Origin: Lachnospiraceae bacterium
Lineage (GTDB): Bacteria; Bacillota; Clostridia; Lachnospirales; Lachnospiraceae
Reading direction: 5' to 3'
Assembly (NCBI GenBank): GCA_910575605.1
Contig: CAJTEW010000004.1
Span: forward strand, 124,001 to 188,000
DNA: 64,000 nt
A program made the position numbers and the translations under genes. Below the pieces are notes generated by a model, which was not told where the DNA came from, did no database searches, and saw only the letters and a program-made list of their open reading frames with translations. Positions 44,100-52,892 of the stretch are shown here, piece after piece; the stretch's first letter is position 1; each line of letters opens with the position of its first letter.

Positions 44100-44380
44100 T
44101 ATAAAAAAGACGGAGAACGAAGAGAGTAGTATTCATGTAAACTGTCAGAGAGAGTCTGCCACAGGCTGAAAGCAGTCTTCAGGGAGCAGGATGCGAAGTG
44201 CATTCGGGAGTCGGTCCGGTGAAAGAACAAGGAGCTATTTAAAGTAGCCGGAGACGGAGGCTGTACCCGTTACGTACAGGAAAGTGGAGGATGGTTTTCC
44301 CCTGGGGGGGATACATTTTCTATAAGAGTGGAACCGCGGAATATATTTCGTCTCTTGTGTTAAGCAAGGGACGATTTTTA
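44100..44380 (+). ncRNA. T-box riboswitch, Cys specifier
   Basis: AGAGTGGAACCGCGG at 44325-44339 is the T-box sequence that pairs with the uncharged tRNA acceptor end. The terminator follows (TCGTCTCTTG pairing with CAAGGGACGA at 44348-44374, then T5). In the stem I region, GAAGTGCATTC at 44195-44205 offers TGC (44199-44201), a cysteine codon, as specifier. Both genes after it (serine acetyltransferase and cysteinyl-tRNA synthetase) fit. Low charged tRNA-Cys would allow read-through. The specifier assignment is by eye. Confidence 0.9.
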
Positions 44381-44424
44381 TCATACAGGAAACTTCGTTC
44401 CCTCTTTATTTGAAGGAGAGCAGT

Positions 44425-45108
44425 ATGGGATTGATTTCTTACATTAGAGAAGAATTACAGGTGATAAGAGAGCGTGACCCTGCAATCCGCTCGAATCTGG
44501 AGGTATTTCTATACCCCAGCTTCAGGGCGATTTTAAGCTACAGGGCAGCCCATAAATTGTTTCTTAAGAAGCATTTTTTTCTTGCAAGATGGGTGTCCCA
44601 AAGAGCAGTCAGAAAAACCGGGATTGAGATTCATCCAGGGGCAGTAATTGGAAAAGGACTGTTTATTGACCACGGAAGCGGGGTTATTATCGGAGAGACG
44701 GCAAAGCTTGGAGACAATGTGACTTTGTATCAGGGTGTGACGCTTGGCGGTACGGGGAAGGAGAAGGGAAAAAGACATCCTACCCTTGAGGATAATGTGA
44801 TGGTAAGTGCGGGCGCGAAAGTATTAGGCTCCTTTACGATTGGAAAGAATTCTAAAATCGGGGCAGGGAGCGTGGTTTTAAAAGAGGTGCCGCCCAACTG
44901 TACGGTGGTGGGGGTTCCCGGACGTATTGTGAAAATGGGAGATGAGAGAATTCCGCGGATGGATATGGATCATGTGCATCTTCCAGACCCCATAAGCAAT
45001 GATATAAGGGAGCTTCAGGCAGATAATCTGCGTATGCATAAGAGACTTTCCGAGATGGAAAAAAGAATGAAGTGTATGCAGGAAGAAAATATAGAAATAC
45101 TTGATTAA
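44425..45108 (+). CDS. cysE: Serine O-acetyltransferase
   Basis: A 227-aa left-handed beta-helix acetyltransferase. After a helical N-terminus (MGLISYIREELQVIRERDPA) come hexapeptide repeats GIEIHPGAVIGKGLFIDHGS, GVIIGETAKLGDNVTLYQGV, TLGGTGKEKGKRHPTLEDNV. The catalytic His-Asp lies in IDHGSG. A C-terminal helix with Leu/Met repeats ends the protein. It makes O-acetylserine for cysteine synthesis. It is the first gene after the Cys T-box, with cysS 29 bases later, so cysteine supply and charging share a signal. Confidence 0.95.
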   Translation: MGLISYIREELQVIRERDPAIRSNLEVFLYPSFRAILSYRAAHKLFLKKHFFLARWVSQRAVRKTGIEIHPGAVIGKGLFIDHGSGVIIGETAKLGDNVTLYQGVTLGGTGKEKGKRHPTLEDNVMVSAGAKVLGSFTIGKNSKIGAGSVVLKEVPPNCTVVGVPGRIVKMGDERIPRMDMDHVHLPDPISNDIRELQADNLRMHKRLSEMEKRMKCMQEENIEILD

Positions 45109-45137
45109 AAGGGTGAAAATAGGAGGAGAAGTAACAG

Positions 45138-46541
45138 ATGAAGCTTTATAACACACTGTCAAAGAAAAAAGAAGAGTTTGTTCCACTTGAGGAAGGAAAG
45201 GTAAGGATGTATGTCTGCGGGCCTACAGTCTATAATTTTATCCACATTGGAAATGCAAGGCCCATGATTGTATTTGATACGGTCAGAAGGTATTTTGAAT
45301 ACAAGGGCTATGATGTAAACTATGTATCGAATTTTACGGATGTGGATGATAAGATTATTAATAAGGCAATTGAAGAAGGGGTAACCGCAGATGAGATATC
45401 CAAGCGTTATATTGCAGAATGTAAAAAGGACATGGAGGGTATGAATGTAAAGCCTGCTACTACCCATCCGCTGGCTACAGAGGAAATTTCCGGCATGATT
45501 GCCATGATAGAAACTCTAGTAAAGAAGGGATATGCTTATGAAAAGAACGGGACAGTATATTTCAGGATCCGCCGTTTTAAGGATTATGGGAAGCTTTCCC
45601 ACAAGAATCTTGACGATCTGCGCTCCGGGGAGCGTTCTCTGCTTGTGAGCGGGGAGGATGAAAAGGAGGATCCGCTTGATTTTGTTTTGTGGAAACCGAA
45701 AAAAGAGGGAGAGCCTTTCTGGGAGTCTCCGTGGAGTGATGGAAGGCCGGGATGGCACATCGAATGTTCCGAGATGTCCAAAAAATATCTTGGGGAGCAG
45801 ATTGATATCCATGCAGGGGGAGAGGATTTGGTGTTTCCCCATCATGAAAATGAGATTGCCCAGAGTGAGGCGGCCAATGGAAAGGAATTTGCAAAATACT
45901 GGCTTCACAATGCATTTTTAAATATTGATAACCGGAAGATGAGCAAATCTCTTGGAAATTTCCGCACAGTGCGGGAAATCAGTGAGCAGTATGATTTACA
46001 GGCGCTTAGATTCTTTATGCTGGGAGCCCATTACAGAAGCCCGCTTAACTTCAGCGCAGAGCTTATGGAGGCGTCAAAGAGCGGCCTTGAGAGGATTGTC
46101 AATGCAGCGGATAACCTGAAATTCCTTATGAAACATGCTGACGGGAATATGACGGCGGAGGAAGAAGCGCTTCTTACCGGCACGGATAAATTTGTGAAGG
46201 ATTTTGAAGGTGCTATGGAGGATGACTTTAACACAGCGGATGCTGTTGCGGCGGTGTTTGACCTTGTAAAATACTGTAATACACACGCTGCACAGAAGAG
46301 CTCTGGGGAATTCTTAGAAAAGCTTCTAGGAGTCCTTGTAAAGCTTACAGATGTGCTTGGAATTCTTGTGGATAAGAAGGAAGAGATATTGGAAGAGGAT
46401 ATTGAGCGGTTAATTGAGGAACGTAAGGCAGCCCGAAAAGCAAAGGACTTTGCCAGAGCAGACGCTATCCGGGCAGAGCTTCTTGAGAAGGGAATCATTC
46501 TGGAGGACACGAGAGAAGGAGTAAAATGGAAAAGAGCGTAG
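45138..46541 (+). CDS. cysS: Cysteinyl-tRNA synthetase
   Basis: A 467-aa class I synthetase: MYVCGPTVYNFIHIGNARPM (zinc Cys and HIGN signature), FTDVDDKIINKA, GWHIECSEMSKKYLG, IDIHAGGEDLVFPHHENEIA with the zinc His/Glu ligands, and KMSKSLGNF (KMSKS). The DALR and anticodon domains are complete. Its last codons overlap the Mini-ribonuclease III start by 16 bases, the conserved Firmicute order. Confidence 0.96.
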   Translation: MKLYNTLSKKKEEFVPLEEGKVRMYVCGPTVYNFIHIGNARPMIVFDTVRRYFEYKGYDVNYVSNFTDVDDKIINKAIEEGVTADEISKRYIAECKKDMEGMNVKPATTHPLATEEISGMIAMIETLVKKGYAYEKNGTVYFRIRRFKDYGKLSHKNLDDLRSGERSLLVSGEDEKEDPLDFVLWKPKKEGEPFWESPWSDGRPGWHIECSEMSKKYLGEQIDIHAGGEDLVFPHHENEIAQSEAANGKEFAKYWLHNAFLNIDNRKMSKSLGNFRTVREISEQYDLQALRFFMLGAHYRSPLNFSAELMEASKSGLERIVNAADNLKFLMKHADGNMTAEEEALLTGTDKFVKDFEGAMEDDFNTADAVAAVFDLVKYCNTHAAQKSSGEFLEKLLGVLVKLTDVLGILVDKKEEILEEDIERLIEERKAARKAKDFARADAIRAELLEKGIILEDTREGVKWKRA

Positions 46542-46981
46542 AGTGGCAGTTTGACACATATATGCAGGAGATTTTTGAGCTTAAAGAGGTGGATATGAAG
46601 GAATATTCACCTCTTGCTTTGGCATATATCGGGGACAGCATATATGATCTGATTATTAAAACCCTTGTATTAAATGAAGGAAACTGTCAGGTACAGAAGC
46701 TTCACCTTCGTACAAGCGCTTATGTGCAGGCAAAGACTCAGTCCCTTATGATGCGTACCCTTCAGGAACATCTAACAGAGGAGGAGCATGCAGTCTACAA
46801 ACGGGGGCGCAATGCAAAGAGCGTAAGCCCTGCTAAAAACCAGTCTGTTACAGATTACCGGAGGGCAACAGGATTTGAGGCAGTGCTTGGATATCTTTAT
46901 CTGAGGAAGGAATGGAAGAGAATGCTGGATTTAGTGAAAACAGGCCTTAAGAGCCTGAATGAAGGAGAAACTGATGAATGA
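46526..46981 (+). CDS. mrnC: Mini-ribonuclease III
   Basis: A 151-aa RNase III-like domain without a double-stranded-RNA-binding domain: SPLALAYIGDSIYDLIIKTL has the catalytic Asp signature, and ATGFEAVLGYLYL holds the second acidic site. It trims 23S rRNA ends in Firmicutes. It overlaps cysS upstream and rlmB downstream, so all are translated in a coupled series. Confidence 0.93.
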   Translation: MEKSVEWQFDTYMQEIFELKEVDMKEYSPLALAYIGDSIYDLIIKTLVLNEGNCQVQKLHLRTSAYVQAKTQSLMMRTLQEHLTEEEHAVYKRGRNAKSVSPAKNQSVTDYRRATGFEAVLGYLYLRKEWKRMLDLVKTGLKSLNEGETDE

Positions 46982-47720
46982 GAATATGATTGAAGGGCGC
47001 AATGCAGTGTTAGAGGCATTTCGATCCGGGAAGCCGGTGGACAAGCTGTATGTACTTGATGGCTGCCAGGATGGTCCAGTACGCAGTATCGTGCGCGAGG
47101 CAAAAAAGAGGGATACGATTTTAAAGTTTGTGGATAAGGAGCGTTTAAACCAGCTTTCTGAAACAGGAAAGCATCAGGGCGTGGTGGCATATACAGCGGC
47201 CTATGAGTACGCAGAGGTTTCGGATATGCTGAAGCTTGCAAGGGACAGGGGGGAGGAGCCATTTCTATTTCTTTTGGACGGAATAGAGGATCCCCACAAT
47301 CTTGGGGCTATTATAAGGACGGCCAACCTTGCAGGAGCCCACGGAGTTATAATACCGAAGCACCGGGCTGTGGGGCTTACAGCGTCAGTGGCCAAGGCAT
47401 CTGCCGGTGCGCTTAACTATACGCCGGTTGCAAAGGTGACAAACCTTGCAAGAACTATGGAGGAGCTTAAAAAAGAGGGGCTGTGGTTTGTCTGCGCAGA
47501 TATGGGTGGAGAGCTTATGTACAGGCTTGATTTAAAGGGAGCCATTGGAATTGTAATTGGAAATGAGGGGGAGGGTGTAAGCCGTCTTATAAAGGAAAAC
47601 TGTGATTTTACAGCAGCAATACCTATGAAGGGGGATATTGATTCCCTCAATGCGTCTGTAGCTTCGGGGGTATTGGCTTATGAGATAGTAAGGCAGAGGA
47701 TAGAGCATGTCAAGATATAA
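46974..47720 (+). CDS. rlmB: 23S rRNA 2'-O-methyltransferase, TrmH/SpoU family
   Basis: A 248-aa SpoU methyltransferase: N-terminal RNA-binding part (MIEGRNAVLEAFRSGKPVDK), then LLDGIEDPHNLGAIIRTANL, GIVIGNEGEGVSRLIKENCD and IPMKGDIDSLNASVASGVLA, which are the three knotted-fold motifs. It methylates a ribose in 23S rRNA, probably the RlmB guanosine site. Start 46974 with AGGAG in front overlaps the mrnC stop. Confidence 0.92.
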   Translation: MNENMIEGRNAVLEAFRSGKPVDKLYVLDGCQDGPVRSIVREAKKRDTILKFVDKERLNQLSETGKHQGVVAYTAAYEYAEVSDMLKLARDRGEEPFLFLLDGIEDPHNLGAIIRTANLAGAHGVIIPKHRAVGLTASVAKASAGALNYTPVAKVTNLARTMEELKKEGLWFVCADMGGELMYRLDLKGAIGIVIGNEGEGVSRLIKENCDFTAAIPMKGDIDSLNASVASGVLAYEIVRQRIEHVKI

Positions 47721-48315
47721 GTGTATGACCGACGAGGAGCTTATTGAAAAGCTTCGGGCCGGGGAAAAGGCAATTATGGATTATATTATGGAAAAATACA
47801 AAAATCTTGTGCGCAAGGAGGCTAACGCCATGTATTTGATTGGCGGGGAGACGGACGACCTGATTCAGGAGGGGATGATTGGGCTTTTTAAGGCAGTGCA
47901 GGACTTTGATTCAGGAGGAGGGGCAAGTTTCGCAAGCTTTGCGGGGCTTTGTGTGCGCAGGCAGATATATTCTGCCATTGAGGCGTCTAAGCGTAAAAAG
48001 CACAGCCCTCTTAATTTCTATGTCTCTCTGTATGAGACAAATGAGGAAAAGGAGGCGCTGATTGAGACGGTGGAAGCGTCCGAGGACAATAACCCAGAGG
48101 TGCTCTTTGTGGGTAGGGAGTATGTGGAGCTGATTAAAAGCAGGCTTGAGGAGAGCTTAAGTGATCTGGAGAGCCGTGTTCTTTATCTTCATCTTCTGGG
48201 GACGGACTATAAGACTATTGCGAAGCTTTTAGATAAAAGTCCGAAGACTGTGGATAATGCGCTTCAGAGGATTAAGAGCAAGACAGAGAAGATACTGGAG
48301 AAGGAGATAAATTAG
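47707..48315 (+). CDS. sigH: RNA polymerase sigma factor SigH (sporulation/transition phase)
   Basis: A 202-aa sigma-70-family protein: region 2 has LVRKEANAMYLIGGETDDLI and QEGMIGLFKAVQDFDSGGGA; region 4 has YKTIAKLLDKSPKTVDNALQ. Position after cysS, mrnC and rlmB matches the sigH locus of Bacillus and clostridia. It directs early sporulation and transition-state genes. Its start overlaps the rlmB end. It implies a sporulating ancestor. Confidence 0.93.
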   Translation: MSRYKCMTDEELIEKLRAGEKAIMDYIMEKYKNLVRKEANAMYLIGGETDDLIQEGMIGLFKAVQDFDSGGGASFASFAGLCVRRQIYSAIEASKRKKHSPLNFYVSLYETNEEKEALIETVEASEDNNPEVLFVGREYVELIKSRLEESLSDLESRVLYLHLLGTDYKTIAKLLDKSPKTVDNALQRIKSKTEKILEKEIN

Positions 48316-48333
48316 AAAATTACGGAAATGGGA

Positions 48334-48362
48334 TTGACAAACAGACCCTGTTACGGTATATT
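48334..48362 (+). promoter_or_regulatory. tRNA-Thr promoter
   Basis: TTGACA (48334-48339), 17-bp spacer, TATATT (48357-48362). Confidence 0.75.
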
Positions 48363-48387
48363 ATTAATGTTGCATGAATATATGCAT

Positions 48388-48460
48388 GCTGCCTTGGCTC
48401 AGTCGGTAGAGCGTCGCCTTGGTAAGGCGGAGGTCGGCGGTTCGATTCCGCTAGGCAGCT
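48388..48460 (+). tRNA. tRNA-Thr (anticodon GGT)
   Basis: Acceptor GCTGCCT/AGGCAGC, D arm GCTC/GAGC, anticodon stem TCGCC/GGCGG with loop TTGGTAA, T arm GGCGG/CCGCT with TTCGATT. CCA is not encoded; discriminator T. Confidence 0.95.
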
Positions 48461-48476
48461 TTTTTAGGAAATTTGG

Positions 48477-48524
48477 GAGAGGGGCTTTTCAAAGCTTATG
48501 GCTTTGGAGGCTCTTTATTTTGTT
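48477..48524 (+). terminator. Hairpin after tRNA-Thr, probable terminator
   Basis: An imperfect stem with G-U pairs joins GAGGGGCTTTTCAAAG to CTTTGGAGGCTCT, followed by TTATTTTG. Confidence 0.55.
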
Positions 48525-48540
48525 ATACGGAGGATAAGAA

Positions 48541-49968
48541 ATGGAGGACAGGGAAAAAAGAAGGAAAAGGAGAGAAAGACTGCGCATAAAACGGCAGCGT
48601 CAGGTAAGGCAGAGAAAGATTATGCTGGCAGAAGCGGCCGTGCTTTTTGTTCTGCTTATGATATGTTTTGGTATCAGTGTGCACCAGAGGGGAGAGGAGA
48701 GAAAAAAGAGTGCGGCAAAGAAGACCCTTGTAAAAGAAGCGCTGCAGGAATGCTATAAAAGCGCTTTGAAGGCTGGAAAAAAGGAGCAGGCAGATTTTGC
48801 AGGATGGATAGTGGAAAACTATCCGAAAGAAACAGAAGGGCCGCTCTATGACAAGGCAGAAGTAGGACAGATTACAGAGGAGGATATCTATCATGTTTTC
48901 GGAGAGACGCTGCATGTGCTTTTGGACAGAAAGGCAGGATATCTAAAGGACGACAAGACAAAAAAGAAGCACCAGATATATGAAAGAACTGGTAAAGCAG
49001 AAGATGAGGCAGAGATATTGATTGCGGGAGATCTCTGTTTTGCTGAGGAAGGCTTTGTGCTGGATTATTATGACGAGGTGGGAGAGATTTCAAAATGCAT
49101 CTCACCAGAGCTTTTAGATATGATGAATAAAACAGACCTTTTTTACCTGAATCATGAGTATTGTGTAAGTGACAGAGGGGAACCTCTTAATGGAAAGCTC
49201 TATACTTTCCGGGCAGATCCGAAACGGATGAAGCTTTTAAACGAAATGGGAACGGGCCTTGTTTCACTGGCTAACAACCATGTATATGACTTTGGGGAGG
49301 ACGCTATGCTTGATACGATGGACTACCTAAAGGAGGAGGGGATTCCTTACGTAGGAGGAGGACGAAATAAAAAGGAAGCAAAGAGGCCGGTTTATTTTAT
49401 TATAAATGGTATAAAGATAGGCTTTGTTGCGGCGTCAAATGCGGAGATTACCCTTTATACACCGGCGGCAGAAAAGGATTCACCGGGAATCTTAGAGGCG
49501 TATGATACAGAGGAGTACAATCAGGTTATTGAGGATGCAGCGAAGGAATGTGATTATCTCATTGCCTATATTCATTGGGGAAATGAAGATACAAACCAGT
49601 ACACCAGCACACAGACGGAGCAGGGGACAGAGTTTCTTGATTCAGGGGCGGATATTGTTGTAGGGGGACATCCTCATGTACTGCAGGGAATCGAGTTTGT
49701 GGATGGAAGGCCGGTTATCTACAGCATGGGAGATTTCTGGTTCAATAATGAGACAAAATATACAGGGCTTTTAAAGCTTTCTGTGGCGTATGAGGGCTTA
49801 AAGGAGATGTCCTTTGTGCCCTGCCTTCAGACGGAGTACACGACGCAGTATTTGAAGGAGGCAGAAAAGCAGCGGGAAATGTTTGATTTTCTTGAGAATC
49901 TTTCTCCTAATGCAGTGATAGATGATAAGGGCGTTATTACAGAGAACTTTGAGGCTGAGGTGCAATGA
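48541..49968 (+). CDS. CapA-family (poly-gamma-glutamate synthesis-type) metallophosphatase-like protein
   Basis: A 475-aa protein with an Arg/Lys-rich cytoplasmic start, one membrane anchor (about 28-46, AEAAVLFVLLMICFGISV) and an extracellular CapA domain from about residue 160: ILIAGDLCFAEEG, YLNHEYCVSDRG, VSLANNHVYDFGEDA, LIAYIHWGNEDTNQY, IVVGGHPHVLQGIEFVDGRP. These are the metal-site blocks of the family. No capB or capC lies nearby, so a capsule role is unproven. AGGA precedes the ATG and its stop overlaps the ABC ATPase start. Confidence 0.85.
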   Translation: MEDREKRRKRRERLRIKRQRQVRQRKIMLAEAAVLFVLLMICFGISVHQRGEERKKSAAKKTLVKEALQECYKSALKAGKKEQADFAGWIVENYPKETEGPLYDKAEVGQITEEDIYHVFGETLHVLLDRKAGYLKDDKTKKKHQIYERTGKAEDEAEILIAGDLCFAEEGFVLDYYDEVGEISKCISPELLDMMNKTDLFYLNHEYCVSDRGEPLNGKLYTFRADPKRMKLLNEMGTGLVSLANNHVYDFGEDAMLDTMDYLKEEGIPYVGGGRNKKEAKRPVYFIINGIKIGFVAASNAEITLYTPAAEKDSPGILEAYDTEEYNQVIEDAAKECDYLIAYIHWGNEDTNQYTSTQTEQGTEFLDSGADIVVGGHPHVLQGIEFVDGRPVIYSMGDFWFNNETKYTGLLKLSVAYEGLKEMSFVPCLQTEYTTQYLKEAEKQREMFDFLENLSPNAVIDDKGVITENFEAEVQ

Positions 49969-50873
49969 TGATTCAGGTGGAAAATGTAACAAAAAATTTT
50001 GATTCTATATGTGCAGTGAATCAGATATCTATTGAAATTCCGGACGGATGCATGTTTGGCCTTTTGGGGACAAACGGGGCGGGAAAGAGCACCCTTCTTC
50101 GGATGATGGCAGGGGTGCTTGACTGCAGCGCAGGAAGGATTCTTTATGACGGGGAGGATGTGTATGAAAATCCGGTGTGCAAGGCGTCGGTGTTTTATCT
50201 GCCGGATATGCCTTACTATTTTCCCAATACAAATCTGGAGGAGATGGTCCGGTTTTACAGAAGGCATTACACGGGCTTTGAGAGGGAAAACGCGGCGTAT
50301 ATGGCTGGGCTTTTAAATCTTGACATGACTCTTCCTTTACGCACATTTTCTAAAGGGATGAAACGGCAGGCATTTTTGATTCTTGCCCTTTGCTCAGGAA
50401 CTAAATATCTGCTGTGCGATGAGGTGTTCGACGGGCTGGACCCGGTGATGACGGAAGCTATGAAAGAGCTGTTTCGAAGCAGGATAAAGGAGTGTAAGCT
50501 AACAGTTGTAGCTGCAGCCCACAAGCTTAAGGATTTGGAGGATATCTGCCATAATATCGGGATTATGCATAAAGGCGGTGTTTTAAGATCAGGAGATATG
50601 CGGGAACGCTCCGGTAATGTGGTGAAGCTTCAGTGTGTGTTTGGAGGCCAGAGAGATATGAGGGAGGAGCTTGAAAAGGAAATTCAGGTTCTGCGGTATG
50701 AAAAAGACGGGTATTTTACGACATTGGTGGCAAAAGGGGATAAGAAGGAAATACTGGAGAGGATAAAACGTAAGGCTCCGGTATTTGTGGGGGAAATTCC
50801 TGTGAGCTTGGAGGAAATATTTATGGCAGAGATGAAGGAGGCTGGCTATGATATCCGCAAGGTATTTATGTAA
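49965..50873 (+). CDS. ABC transporter ATP-binding protein
   Basis: A 302-aa ATPase: Walker A GTNGAGKST at about 38-46, Q loop FYLPDMPYYFPNTN, signature-like FSKGMKRQAF (degenerate), Walker B YLLCDEVFDGLDP (Glu of the usual DEP present as DEV), His in AAAHKL. A C-terminal regulatory part of about 80 residues follows. It overlaps the upstream CapA-like gene (ATGATG/TGA) and the downstream permease gene by 26 bases, so the three genes form one coupled operon. Confidence 0.88.
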   Translation: MMIQVENVTKNFDSICAVNQISIEIPDGCMFGLLGTNGAGKSTLLRMMAGVLDCSAGRILYDGEDVYENPVCKASVFYLPDMPYYFPNTNLEEMVRFYRRHYTGFERENAAYMAGLLNLDMTLPLRTFSKGMKRQAFLILALCSGTKYLLCDEVFDGLDPVMTEAMKELFRSRIKECKLTVVAAAHKLKDLEDICHNIGIMHKGGVLRSGDMRERSGNVVKLQCVFGGQRDMREELEKEIQVLRYEKDGYFTTLVAKGDKKEILERIKRKAPVFVGEIPVSLEEIFMAEMKEAGYDIRKVFM

Positions 50874-52818
50874 CTGGATAAAGGAAGCGGGCAGAGGACA
50901 TGTGACAGCCTTTCTTTCCTGGGGAGGGTTTTCCATCTATACAGCATTTGCGATTTTCGGGCTTAAGAACGATCCTTATTTTACACTTTTCGGAGTTGGA
51001 AGCGCAAGTCTCCTTTACCTTTGCATGGGACTTGGGATATTAGCCGCTGCAGCAGGCTTCTGGTATCTTAAGCAGCCTGTAATGCTTGATTTTTATTACA
51101 GCCTTCCGGTGAAAAAGGAAGTCATTTTCTGGAGCAGGTATATACATGGGATTTGGCATGTGCTTGTGCCCCTGTATATCAGCATGTCAGTCTGCGGGAT
51201 TTATGAATGCAGCGTAAATCAGGGCTTTGAGGCTTATGCAGGTTCCTATGTGCTGAAAAGTGCAGCGATGTTTTCGATGGTATTTTTTATCTTTTACCAT
51301 ATCACCATTGTTTCCTTTCTGGCAGGAGGAAGAATTGTTACAGTACTGGTTTTATTTGCAGCCTTCACTTATGGGGGACAGGCAGTCTTTCAGGGGATTG
51401 GGAAGGCTTATGCAGTTTATTTTTTCAGGACCTTTTACCGGATTCCTGCTCTTGAAACAATGAAAGAGGTGCTGACACCCAGGCAGCTTTCCGGGAAGCT
51501 TACTGGAGCTTTTATATATGATAAGAAGGAGGCGCTTGATTATGTGCCGGGCAAGGAGGATGTTCTGGCAGCACTTTTGTGGATTCTGCTTTTTGCAGTT
51601 CTTATAGTATGCATGGAGCGCAGGAGAAAAGTTGAAAATGTAGGAAAGCTGTTTGCATTTTTTGCAGCGGAGAGGGTCTTTGTATTTTTCCTGTCGGTTG
51701 TCCCTGCACTGCTGTTTGGTAATATAGTTATGGGAAGCGGGATTGTGCTTGTTTTTCTTTTTCATATTCTGGCAGAATTTTTCATAGAGAGACAGGGAAG
51801 GAAGCTTTTTAGAAGAAAATGGCAGATGGCGGCAGAGTGCATGATTGTCCTTCTCGTGACATGGGGCTTTTCGGCAGGCGCCAGGTTTTTTGACGGATTT
51901 TTTCCAGAGAGAAACGAGGTGGACGCTGTCAGAATCTGCGTTAACGGAGTAGATATGACACAGGAAGAGTATATGAAAAATTCCTTTGGGAAGGAAAGCT
52001 ATGAGACAGAGAGGAAGCTTGAACAGTACAAATTTACGGAAGACGGGCTTAGAGAGGGGCTTTTATGGATTGGAAGTCTTAAAAAGAAGGCACAAAACAC
52101 AGATAAGCAGGGCTGGAAGTACAGCTTTGCAACAGTCTGTTATCAGATGAAGGACGGAAGAATGAGGTACCGCGTCTACCCTGTAGATGAGGAGGATTTT
52201 CAGGCTTTTTCCATGGTTTTTGAGACGAAGGAATATAAGGAGAAGGCGTATCCGGCTCTTTTGTGGGAGGATGTAGGAGATAACCGCTTTTCATGGAAGG
52301 ATGGTGTGAGAAGCAGCCAGATACTGAAGCTTACAAAGGAGGAAAAAGAAGAGTTTCTTGAAACTTATAAGAAGGAGGTACTTGGATTTCGGATGGAGGA
52401 GCTAAAGAGTGCGGCGCCTGCTGGAATTGTAGAAATGAATTCAGAAAAATGGGGTGAGAAGGAGGAGCTTCTTATTTATCCTTTTTTTGAAGAGAGCTAT
52501 GCATTTCTTAAGAGGCATGGGGAGATAAAAGAGGAGCTACTGGATTACCCGGTGCGTTCCATTAAGGTGACAGAGAATGTTTCAGGCAGAAAAGGGAAAG
52601 GGTATGTGAAGGACGGGCATGCAGGTGGTATGAAGGTGGAACACTATGAGACGAAGGAAGAGCTTAGCCAATGGAGAGGAAGACTGATATGGGAAGAGCT
52701 TGATGTACAGCCCCTTCTTTATCCTCTTGGTTACAGGAGCAGAATTGAGGCAGAGGCAGTGGAGCCGGAATCAGGGGCAGTGGTGAAGGTGAAGTGCTGT
52801 GAGAAGATGAAGGAATGA
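50848..52818 (+). CDS. Large ABC-type permease with extracellular domain (DUF6449-like)
   Basis: A 656-aa membrane protein: six or so helices in residues 20-260 (FLSWGGFSIYTAFAIFGLKN, VMLDFYYSLPVKKEVIFWSR as ABC-2-like loop), two more at about 275-315 and 328-345, then a long soluble region (350-656) rich in Lys/Glu. This permease plus tail layout accompanies YtrA- and Bcr-type ATPases in Lachnospiraceae. Function is unknown; coupling to a CapA-like protein suggests an envelope role. It is the last gene of the operon. Confidence 0.75.
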   Translation: MISARYLCNWIKEAGRGHVTAFLSWGGFSIYTAFAIFGLKNDPYFTLFGVGSASLLYLCMGLGILAAAAGFWYLKQPVMLDFYYSLPVKKEVIFWSRYIHGIWHVLVPLYISMSVCGIYECSVNQGFEAYAGSYVLKSAAMFSMVFFIFYHITIVSFLAGGRIVTVLVLFAAFTYGGQAVFQGIGKAYAVYFFRTFYRIPALETMKEVLTPRQLSGKLTGAFIYDKKEALDYVPGKEDVLAALLWILLFAVLIVCMERRRKVENVGKLFAFFAAERVFVFFLSVVPALLFGNIVMGSGIVLVFLFHILAEFFIERQGRKLFRRKWQMAAECMIVLLVTWGFSAGARFFDGFFPERNEVDAVRICVNGVDMTQEEYMKNSFGKESYETERKLEQYKFTEDGLREGLLWIGSLKKKAQNTDKQGWKYSFATVCYQMKDGRMRYRVYPVDEEDFQAFSMVFETKEYKEKAYPALLWEDVGDNRFSWKDGVRSSQILKLTKEEKEEFLETYKKEVLGFRMEELKSAAPAGIVEMNSEKWGEKEELLIYPFFEESYAFLKRHGEIKEELLDYPVRSIKVTENVSGRKGKGYVKDGHAGGMKVEHYETKEELSQWRGRLIWEELDVQPLLYPLGYRSRIEAEAVEPESGAVVKVKCCEKMKE

Positions 52819-52832
52819 TCTAAAAAGTTTAA

Positions 52833-52861
52833 TTGACAATGTGCTGTATAAAACATACAAT
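52833..52861 (+). promoter_or_regulatory. Promoter of the NUDIX gene
   Basis: TTGACA (52833-52838), 17-bp spacer, TACAAT (52856-52861). It explains why the in-frame TTG at 52833 should not be read as a start codon. Confidence 0.75.
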
Positions 52862-52892
52862 TAAAGAAGAATTTACAGAAAGGGCTCGTAAG

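Noticed and set aside
47417-47650. Opposite-strand open frames inside rlmB, cysS and purL
   Set aside because: They are shadows of strongly supported genes and have no ribosome binding site or family features.
52833-52892. TTG start 20 codons before the NUDIX protein
   Set aside because: TTGACA here is the -35 box of a 17-bp-spaced promoter; translation cannot begin upstream of the transcript.
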